Shown: positions 57,649 through 64,000 of the stretch, in pieces
Layout: each line of letters opens with the position of its first letter
Numbering within the stretch: position 1 is the stretch's first letter
Assembly (NCBI GenBank): GCA_949281375.1
Contig: CASDLT010000040.1
Span: 223,125 to 287,124 of the forward strand
From: an uncultured Nitrosomonas sp.
Lineage (GTDB): Bacteria > Pseudomonadota > Gammaproteobacteria > Burkholderiales > Nitrosomonadaceae
Length of the DNA stretch: 64,000 nt
Direction of reading: 5' to 3'
Position numbers and translations under genes: made by a program
The notes under the pieces: generated by a model
What the model saw: only the letters and a program-made list of their open reading frames with translations
What the model was told of the DNA's origin: nothing
The model's database searches: none

Positions 57649-58803
57649 TTATTCTGGCCATGAAGGATTGAGTCCTAGCAGATCCCAAAGTGGTCGTCCG
57701 TCAATCCATAATATCCTTTCGTTTGAAACAATACTATGGTTAAGATGCATTAGAGCCTTGGGAATAGGCATTGCAGAGTGAGGATTGACGTATAGGTTGT
57801 TCATTCTCGAAACCATATTGTACGGGTTCAAATTGCCGAACAACCATGCGCCAGTTACCCTCGTGTATCGGGGCCCATTCGGGCCAATCCAGGCGCCGTT
57901 CGGAGCTCGGTGCTTTCTAAACTCTTGAGAACCGTGACAGAAGGTAAACCGTTCTTGTCCAAATAGTGCCTGTATTTCATCAATACGATCCAATGTATAT
58001 GAATCAACGTTTACAGCAACAACATAGGGCTTAGACAACTCTCCATACCTTCCACCCTTGAACAATATTGCGTCACGAATTGGCTCCCAGCTATTTGTCA
58101 ACCGCCCTTCTTCAGAATGTAGTCCGATTACTCTTTGCCCTTGGCCACGTTTTTCAGGCTTTATCGGTATTACTTGAAATTCGATTTTCCAATCTTCATA
58201 TTGCCATTCTAGAACTGGCAAAGCGTCGCTTCCTCTAGCCTCATACTCACGAATAACATCATCAGGATTTAGTTTGCTCAACCACTTCGACAAGACTCTA
58301 CGCAACGCTTTGCCTGGGGGCGGAGTATTGGGACTGCCTTCAGAATCTACTCCAATAAAGAAATTCGGTGAGTCAACCTTTTCGATTGCTTGTAGCAGGA
58401 CATTCTTGCGTTTCTCGGCGGCCATTTCACTTGTATCGAATTCCAATGCAAGAACCGCTTCCACATAGAACTCCTCGCCGTCAGGTGTAGTAGCGTGAAA
58501 ATCAGGTCTCTTAATACTTCCGTTCTTCAAGTTCGGGTGAATCTCTACTTTGCAGCCAAGGCCACTAAGTATCGCAAATAGGGCGATTTCAAAAGACGCG
58601 GACTCGAACGATCTTCTATCACGCGACTTCATTCTAGAAATGAGTTGTTGCGCTTCGTCCTCGGGCATTTTTGAAAGCCAATAATTCAAAAAAACGCGAA
58701 CCTTTGATATTTCAGCTCTACTGGAAGGATCAAGAAACTCGTACTCGCCCTCAATATGGGACTGGTATCGACTGTCGGTGCGGGTTTTCTTTAGGAATAG
58801 CAT
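57649..58803 (-). CDS. Orphan PD-(D/E)XK nuclease-like protein
   Basis: I do not recognise this 384-residue protein as a named family. Its first 150 residues have a restriction-nuclease-like layout: a helix with a conserved glutamate (SFESASFEIALFAIL, about 65-79), then RPDFHAT (P100-D101) and EFYVEAVLA (E115). That is the core order of the PD-(D/E)XK fold, though the last lysine is not clear. The rest contains a FKGGRYGELSKPYVVAVN stretch. No methylase or other defence gene is adjacent. The flanks are AT-rich, so it may have been acquired by transfer; this is inference. Confidence 0.55.
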   Translation of the reverse strand: MLFLKKTRTDSRYQSHIEGEYEFLDPSSRAEISKVRVFLNYWLSKMPEDEAQQLISRMKSRDRRSFESASFEIALFAILSGLGCKVEIHPNLKNGSIKRPDFHATTPDGEEFYVEAVLALEFDTSEMAAEKRKNVLLQAIEKVDSPNFFIGVDSEGSPNTPPPGKALRRVLSKWLSKLNPDDVIREYEARGSDALPVLEWQYEDWKIEFQVIPIKPEKRGQGQRVIGLHSEEGRLTNSWEPIRDAILFKGGRYGELSKPYVVAVNVDSYTLDRIDEIQALFGQERFTFCHGSQEFRKHRAPNGAWIGPNGPRYTRVTGAWLFGNLNPYNMVSRMNNLYVNPHSAMPIPKALMHLNHSIVSNERILWIDGRPLWDLLGLNPSWPE

Positions 58804-58991
58804 GGCCTAGATTTCTGGGATGCTAACTAAAATTAGACATCTGGAATAACGTAATGTAAAGCGCTATCTATTAAATTTATTTTTAAAATTAGCACACTAC
58901 CACTTTCTTGCTTTTTAAAATGCGTCAATGTGATTTTAATTAGCATATATTACTTACTTCATAAGTCAGTAGAAAATTACTTTTAAGCCAT

Positions 58992-61900
58992 TTAACCCAA
59001 CTTCTGCATCAATTCCTTGACCCGTATCACCCGCTGATTCACATCGTCGATCTGTACCTGAATTTTCAGTCGATCCTGGCCGGAGAGTGAGTATTCGCGG
59101 CCGCTTTGGATCAGTTGGATGATTTTAATTGGATCGATCGGCGGATTCGGCAGGAATTGCACTTGAATGCCATCGGTGCTGGCATCGATGCGAATGATGC
59201 CGAGTGGTTTGGCCGTGATGCGCAGGCGGTGGCAGTCGAGCAGCGCCCGGGCCGGATTGGGCAGCAGGCCGAAGCGGTCGATCAGTTCCCGGTGCATGTC
59301 GTCGAGCTGGTCGTTGTCGGCGCAGTTGGCCATGCGCTTGTACAATACCAGGCGTTCGTGAATGTCGTGGCAGTAGTCGTCAGGCAGCAGGGCGGGCACG
59401 TGCAGGTTGATTTCTGTGGCAACGCCGAGCGGGTGCTGCATGTCGGGTTCCTTGCCCTGCTTCAGCGATTGAATTGCGGTGTCGAGCATGGCGCTGTACA
59501 GGCTGAAGCCGATTTCCTGCATTTCGCCGCTTTGTGATTCGGAGAGCACCGCACCGGCGCCGCGAATTTCGAGATCGTGCATGGCCAGATAAAAGCCCGA
59601 GCCGAGTTCTTCCATCGCCTGAATCGCTTCCAGACGTTTTTTCGCTTGCGCGCTCAGCGCCGCTTCCGGTGGCGTCAGCAGATAGGCGTAAGCCTGATGG
59701 TGCGAGCGCCCGACCCGGCCACGCAACTGGTGCAATTGCGCCAGGCCGAACTTGTGCGCTTCGTTGATGATGATGGTGTTGGCGCTTGGGATATCGATAC
59801 CGGTTTCGATAATTGTCGTGCAGAGCAGGATGTTGAAACGCTGTTGGTAGAAATCGCGCATGACGTGTTCCAGTTCGCGCTCCGGCATCTGTCCGTGGGC
59901 GATGTGGATGCGTGCTTCCGGCAGCAGGCCGGTGAGTTTATCCAGCATCAATTGGATGGTGCTGACTTCGTTGTGCAGGAAATAAATCTGTCCGCCGCGC
60001 TTCAGTTCGCGCAAACACGCTTCGCGGATGATGCCCATCGAAAAGCTGCTGACAAAGGTGCGGATCGCCAGACGGCGTTGCGGTGCAGTGGCGATGATGG
60101 AGAAATCGCGCAGCCCTTCCAGCGACATCGCCAGCGTGCGCGGAATCGGTGTTGCGGTGAGCGTCAATACGTCGACTTCGGCGCGCAGTTTTTTTAGCTG
60201 TTCCTTTTGGCGCACGCCGAAGCGATGTTCCTCGTCGATAATCACCAACCCCAGATTCTTGAAGTGAACGTCTTTTTGAATCAGTTTGTGCGTGCCGATG
60301 ATGATGTCGATGTCGCCTCGGGCCAGACCCTCGATCGCCTGGGTTTGTTCCTTAGCGGAACGAAAGCGCGACAGTTCGGCGATTTTGACCGGCCATTGAT
60401 CGGCGATGAGGCCGAAACGGTCAGAAAAATTCTGGAAGTGCTGTTCGGCGAGTAGTGTGGTTGGGACCAGCACGGCGACTTGCTTGCCATCGGCGACGGC
60501 GATGAAGGCGGCGCGCAGTGCCACTTCGGTTTTGCCGAAGCCGACGTCGCCGCAAATCAGCCGATCCATCGGCTTGCCGGAGGTCAGGTCTTCGATCACG
60601 GCTTTGATTGCGGCAGCCTGGTCGGGTGTTTCCTCGAAACCGAAACCTTCGGCGAATGCTTCGTAATCATGCTGTTGCAACGTAAACTGGTGTCCTTGGC
60701 GCGCCGCGCGCTGGGCATACAGATTCAGCAATTCTGCGGCGGTATCGCGCACTTGCTGCATGGCCTTGCGTTTGGCTTTGTCCCACTGGCCGCTGCCAAG
60801 CTTATGTAGCGGCGCGGATTCCGGCGCGCCGCCACTGTAGCGCCCGATCAAATACAGTTGCGATACCGGCACATATAATTTATCGCCGCCGTGATATTCC
60901 AGCGCCAGAAACTCGCTCATCTCGCCCGCTTCGCCTTCACCGACATCCATGCTGACCAGGCCGAGATACCGGCCGATGCCGTGCTGTTCGTGCACCACTG
61001 GATCGCCCGGTTTGATTTCGGACAGATCACGCAGGATGTTGTCGGTCGAGGTGGATGTTTTGCGCGATTCGCGCTCGCGGCGGGCGTGCACATGCGTGGC
61101 GTACAGCTCGCTTTCGGTAATCACCGCGAACTTCTGCGCGAGTTCGGCAAATCCGGCATGCAGCGGCGCGACGCCGAGCATGAACGGTTCGGTGCTGGTC
61201 AAGAATGCCGCGAAATCCTGGCAGATCGTTGCATGCAATCCGTATTGATGCAGATATTCAGAAATCAACTCGCGCCGCCCCATGCTTTCTGCTAGTAACA
61301 GAATCCGGCCGTCGGCCAGTGCGTGCTCGGCAGCAAACGCCGCTAATTTTTCCAGCGGGTTTTCGGCATGGCGGTTGACCTGAATGGAAGGAAGCGCGTG
61401 AGTATGTTTGGGTGCAGCGAGTTTCGATTCATCCGCAGCAGGCAGAATTTCAATGCGGGCATACGGTTTTAACTGGCCAAAAAAGGTATCGCTGCTCAGG
61501 AACAGCTCGGCCGGCGGCAACAATGGCCGTTCCATATCTCCGCGCAGCAACTGGAAGCGTGATTGGGTATCGCGCCAGAATTCATCGATGGCGGGCCGCA
61601 CATCATGGTGCAGGCACAGTAATGTATTGTCCGGAACATAATCAAACAATGTCGCCGTGTGATCGAAAAACAGCGGCAAGTAATACTCGATGCCGGCTGG
61701 CGTCAAACCCTTGCTGATGTCCTTGTAAATCTGTTTTTTGGTCGGGTCACCCTCGAATTTTTCGCGAAAATTGCCACGAAAAGTGGTGCGGCCGGCTTCA
61801 TCGAGCGGAAACTCACGCGCCGGCAACAGGCGAATCTCCTTGACCGGATAAATGCTGCGCTGCGTGTCGACATCGAATGTGCGTATCGTGTCGATCTCGT

Positions 61901-62450
61901 TGTCCATTAGATCGATACGGTATGGCAGCGGGCTACCCATCGGGAACAGATCGATCAAGCCGCCGCGGACGCTGAATTCGCCCGGGGAGAACACCTGCGT
62001 CACATGCGAATATCCCGCCAATGTCAACTGGCTGCGCAACCCTGCGATATCCAACGTTTCGCCTTGCTTCAGGAAAAACGTATGCGCGGCGAGATATTCG
62101 CGTGGCAACATGCGATACAGCGCCGTGGTCAACGGCGCGATCAGCACGTCGCAAGCGCCATTCATGACCTGATACAAAGTGGCCAACCGCTCCGATACCA
62201 GATCGTGGTGCGGCGAAAACGTATCGTACGGCAGGGTTTCCCAGTCGGGCAGCAAGTGCACCTTCAGTTCCGGCGCAAAATAAGGAATTTCTTCCAATAA
62301 ACGCTGCGCATCGAGCGCATTGGCGGTAATGACGACAACCGATTTGGCCTGCTGGCTTAGCTGGGCAAGAAACAAAGCGTCGCTGGAGCCGACAAAATTG
62401 CCATAGCGCAAAACTGTGCCGGGAGAGGGGAGGGTATGAGATTGTTGCAT
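58992..62450 (-). CDS. mfd: Transcription-repair coupling factor
   Basis: This protein, 1152 residues from the start I prefer, releases stalled RNA polymerase and recruits UvrA. It has the N-terminal UvrB-homology module, the RNA polymerase interaction domain (PGDPVVHEQHGIGRYLGL region), and a RecG-like helicase with Walker A GDVGFGKTEVALRAA, the DEEH box in IDEEHRFGV, and QLRGRVGRS. The C-terminal TRCF domain is complete. The ATG at 62450 aligns with homologues; an in-frame TTG at 62510 would add 20 residues. It is divergent from the Calx-beta gene. Confidence 0.96.
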   Translation of the reverse strand: MQQSHTLPSPGTVLRYGNFVGSSDALFLAQLSQQAKSVVVITANALDAQRLLEEIPYFAPELKVHLLPDWETLPYDTFSPHHDLVSERLATLYQVMNGACDVLIAPLTTALYRMLPREYLAAHTFFLKQGETLDIAGLRSQLTLAGYSHVTQVFSPGEFSVRGGLIDLFPMGSPLPYRIDLMDNEIDTIRTFDVDTQRSIYPVKEIRLLPAREFPLDEAGRTTFRGNFREKFEGDPTKKQIYKDISKGLTPAGIEYYLPLFFDHTATLFDYVPDNTLLCLHHDVRPAIDEFWRDTQSRFQLLRGDMERPLLPPAELFLSSDTFFGQLKPYARIEILPAADESKLAAPKHTHALPSIQVNRHAENPLEKLAAFAAEHALADGRILLLAESMGRRELISEYLHQYGLHATICQDFAAFLTSTEPFMLGVAPLHAGFAELAQKFAVITESELYATHVHARRERESRKTSTSTDNILRDLSEIKPGDPVVHEQHGIGRYLGLVSMDVGEGEAGEMSEFLALEYHGGDKLYVPVSQLYLIGRYSGGAPESAPLHKLGSGQWDKAKRKAMQQVRDTAAELLNLYAQRAARQGHQFTLQQHDYEAFAEGFGFEETPDQAAAIKAVIEDLTSGKPMDRLICGDVGFGKTEVALRAAFIAVADGKQVAVLVPTTLLAEQHFQNFSDRFGLIADQWPVKIAELSRFRSAKEQTQAIEGLARGDIDIIIGTHKLIQKDVHFKNLGLVIIDEEHRFGVRQKEQLKKLRAEVDVLTLTATPIPRTLAMSLEGLRDFSIIATAPQRRLAIRTFVSSFSMGIIREACLRELKRGGQIYFLHNEVSTIQLMLDKLTGLLPEARIHIAHGQMPERELEHVMRDFYQQRFNILLCTTIIETGIDIPSANTIIINEAHKFGLAQLHQLRGRVGRSHHQAYAYLLTPPEAALSAQAKKRLEAIQAMEELGSGFYLAMHDLEIRGAGAVLSESQSGEMQEIGFSLYSAMLDTAIQSLKQGKEPDMQHPLGVATEINLHVPALLPDDYCHDIHERLVLYKRMANCADNDQLDDMHRELIDRFGLLPNPARALLDCHRLRITAKPLGIIRIDASTDGIQVQFLPNPPIDPIKIIQLIQSGREYSLSGQDRLKIQVQIDDVNQRVIRVKELMQKLG

Positions 62451-62851
62451 AGTCAGAGTTATCAGTCTGGCAATCTCAGCGGTTGGGTGGCGAGATTGGC
62501 TGTCATTCAAAACGGCTCATTATAAGCCAGTTACGTGTCATCCATGGGTATGCGGTCTGATTGAATTCAGATATGAGTAATGGGGATTCGATTTTCACTA
62601 CCTGCTATTCCCGCTATTTCCATATGCACGGGATATAAGTCCCAAAAAAATCATAAAAAAGAGTTTATGAACGGGTGGAATGACTCATTGGAATAAATTC
62701 CAATATTGATTATCATCCGGGATGTGAAATTTATGTGAATAATGACATTAAAGTCATGACCGATAATGTTATTTGCATCGAAGTCACGTACGTGTTTGTT
62801 CGTGCGTAGTAAAAAAACTTGAAATATTTTTAATAAAAATAAGGAAAACAG
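62451..62851. other. Divergent intergenic region between mfd and the Calx-beta gene
   Basis: This 401-base region is AT-rich and contains the inverted repeats noted at 62687-62704 and 62785-62794. It must hold the promoters of mfd and the Calx-beta gene. No ORF or tRNA is seen. Confidence 0.5.
62687..62704. promoter_or_regulatory. Inverted repeat, possible operator
   Basis: ATTGGAAT (62687-62694) and ATTCCAAT (62697-62704) form a perfect 8-2-8 inverted repeat, 148 bases before the Calx-beta start. A palindrome CACGTACGTG lies at 62785-62794. These look like regulator-binding sites, but the regulator is unknown. Confidence 0.45.
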
Positions 62852-64000
62852 ATGAGTAATATTTTAGTTGATGATGTGTATGTTGATGAAACCAATGCAA
62901 ATGCAGTGTTTACTGTTCGGTTAGATGTGGCGGATGCTGCTCAGGTGACGGTTAATTATCAAACCATAGCAGGAACTGCGGGACCTAATGCCAATCCGGA
63001 TTACATAAGTTCCTCGGGAAATTTGATATTTGCCCCAGGTCAGTTGTCTACAACAATCAATGTTTCTATTGTTAATGACACCACAGTGGAAGCTACTGAG
63101 AATTTCTATTTGCGATTATTGTCGCCGAGCGCGAATGCGACGATTTCGGATGCATATGGCCAAGCCACGATTATCGATAATGACGCGCCTTCAGGTACAC
63201 CGGTGGTGACGATCAATGACTTTACGGTGGACGAGGCATCGAAAGAAGCGACGTTTGTGATTGCATTGGATCGTCCGTCTACCAGCGTAGTATCGATGAA
63301 TTATGCGACGCAGAACGGCACGGCGGTGGCTGGTTCGGACTTTGTCGCCAAGAGCGGCTCGCTCAATTTTGCGCCAGGCGAGACGGTCAAGACGGTCAAG
63401 GTTACATTGACCAATGATGCTGCGTTTGAATCCTCGGAAGCGTTCAACCTGGCGTTATCGGCGATCACGAACGCCACGACGCTGGATGCGATCGGCACGG
63501 CGATCATTGCGGAGAATGATGCAGCATTGGTGAGCAATTCCAATATTTCGGTGGATGATATTTTTGTGGATGAATCGCAAACCTATGCGGACTTTATCGT
63601 TCGCTTGGATGCACCGAATACTGGAACGGTGACAGTTAATTATCAGACATTGGGAGGTACGGCTAGCCCTAATGCCGATTGGGATTACGCTAGCACATCT
63701 GGATATTTGACATTTGCACCTGGGGAAATGATTAAGACTGTCCGAGTAACTTTAGCCAATGACTCACTTATAGAGTCTCCGCAGAATTTCGATCTTCGGC
63801 TGTACACGCAGAGTGCGAATGCGACGATTTCGGATGCATATGGCCAAGCCACGATTATCGACAACGACGCGCCTTCAGGTACACCTGTCGCAAATATCAT
63901 TGATGCGGTAGTCGATGAGACCGATAAAACGGCTACGGTAACCGTGACACTCGACAAACCCAGCGTCAATTGGACATCATTGAATGTGGCTGGGCAGAAT
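62852..64000 (+). CDS. Large Calx-beta repeat protein (partial, runs off the window)
   Basis: The first 383 codons are open to the window edge without a stop. The protein has no signal peptide and consists of tandem Calx-beta domains of about 114 residues: about 1-110, 114-225, 228-340, and the start of a fourth. Each has the pattern VDE(A/T)..A.F.V.LD, a TAV/TASP..A.D(Y/F) segment and an ATI..ND end. Such domains bind calcium in large secreted or surface adhesins, often exported by type I systems. The ATG at 62852 follows AAGGAAA. Function beyond the fold is not shown; the window ends inside the gene. Confidence 0.85.
   Translation, partial: MSNILVDDVYVDETNANAVFTVRLDVADAAQVTVNYQTIAGTAGPNANPDYISSSGNLIFAPGQLSTTINVSIVNDTTVEATENFYLRLLSPSANATISDAYGQATIIDNDAPSGTPVVTINDFTVDEASKEATFVIALDRPSTSVVSMNYATQNGTAVAGSDFVAKSGSLNFAPGETVKTVKVTLTNDAAFESSEAFNLALSAITNATTLDAIGTAIIAENDAALVSNSNISVDDIFVDESQTYADFIVRLDAPNTGTVTVNYQTLGGTASPNADWDYASTSGYLTFAPGEMIKTVRVTLANDSLIESPQNFDLRLYTQSANATISDAYGQATIIDNDAPSGTPVANIIDAVVDETDKTATVTVTLDKPSVNWTSLNVAGQN
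63131..63177 (+). repeat. Intragenic direct repeat, copy 1
   Basis: A 47-base segment is identical to 63815-63861, at an offset of 684 bases (228 codons, or two Calx-beta units). The match continues beyond it with only two mismatches for about 20 more bases (GACGCGCCTTCAGGTACACC). It marks a recent duplication or gene conversion. Confidence 0.9.
63815..63861 (+). repeat. Intragenic direct repeat, copy 2
   Basis: This is the second copy of the 47-base identical segment at 63131-63177, in the third Calx-beta domain. The repeat shows identity at DNA level, while the surrounding domains differ in sequence. Confidence 0.9.

Noticed and set aside
1..64000. CRISPR arrays, tRNA, rRNA and insertion sequences.
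   Set aside because: I found no regularly spaced repeats, no tRNA-like arms and no transposase genes on reading both strands. A dedicated scan could still find a short element that I missed.

Overview
The window is a chromosomal stretch of a Gram-negative proteobacterium, most likely a betaproteobacterium and possibly a Nitrosomonas-like ammonia oxidiser. The sequence shows the glyA-nrdR-ribD order, a RegB/RegA redox two-component system, an RpfE-like protein, a fimT-pilVWX-pilY1-pilE cluster and an NnrS protein. The genus is an inference, because no marker such as amo, hao or rRNA is present. Genes are closely packed on both strands. I saw no rRNA, tRNA, CRISPR array, insertion sequence or phage module.

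Layout. 0-5.8 kb: the tail of a PHP-domain gene, nnrS, a histidine phosphatase, mtfA, the overlapping pair cysK-epsC and a GlcG-like gene. 5.8-9.7 kb: small lipoprotein, DUF2165, Tim44-like, DUF3293 and cytochrome c genes. 9.7-14.1 kb: a second sulfur-assimilation block with a CysB-type regulator, a 76-residue unknown protein, a sulfite/nitrite reductase hemoprotein and a DUF934 partner. 15-22 kb: a REC-EAL protein, a 1182-residue multi-module flavoprotein, and a hybrid-kinase-like protein in which nearly every catalytic motif has been lost. 22.3-25.2 kb: the three-gene proton-translocating transhydrogenase, closed by a bidirectional terminator. 25.4-29.6 kb: a degenerate EAL protein, an RpfE-like protein and icd.

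29.8-41.6 kb is housekeeping: a cold-shock protein, clpS-clpA, glyA-nrdR-ribD, regBA, a type I-beta DAHP synthase, ispH and thiO. 41.8-48.3 kb is the type IV pilus minor-pilin operon with coupled ATGA junctions. 48.4-55.9 kb: phoU, rpiA, a J-domain-like coiled protein, a SnoaL-like protein, yaaA, a DegP-type protease and an M20 amidohydrolase. 56.2-64 kb: an RTX protein, an orphan PD-(D/E)XK-like protein, mfd, and the start of a large Calx-beta repeat protein that runs off the window.

Functional links. CysK and EpsC make cysteine from serine and sulfide; the CysB/CysI/DUF934 block would supply the sulfide. Transhydrogenase, NADP-dependent Icd and RegBA all concern redox balance. The most unusual element is the 15-22 kb signalling/redox island. 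Its pseudo-hybrid kinase keeps an open frame and an apparently intact Hpt histidine, while losing the HisKA histidine, both receiver aspartates and the ATP-binding motifs.
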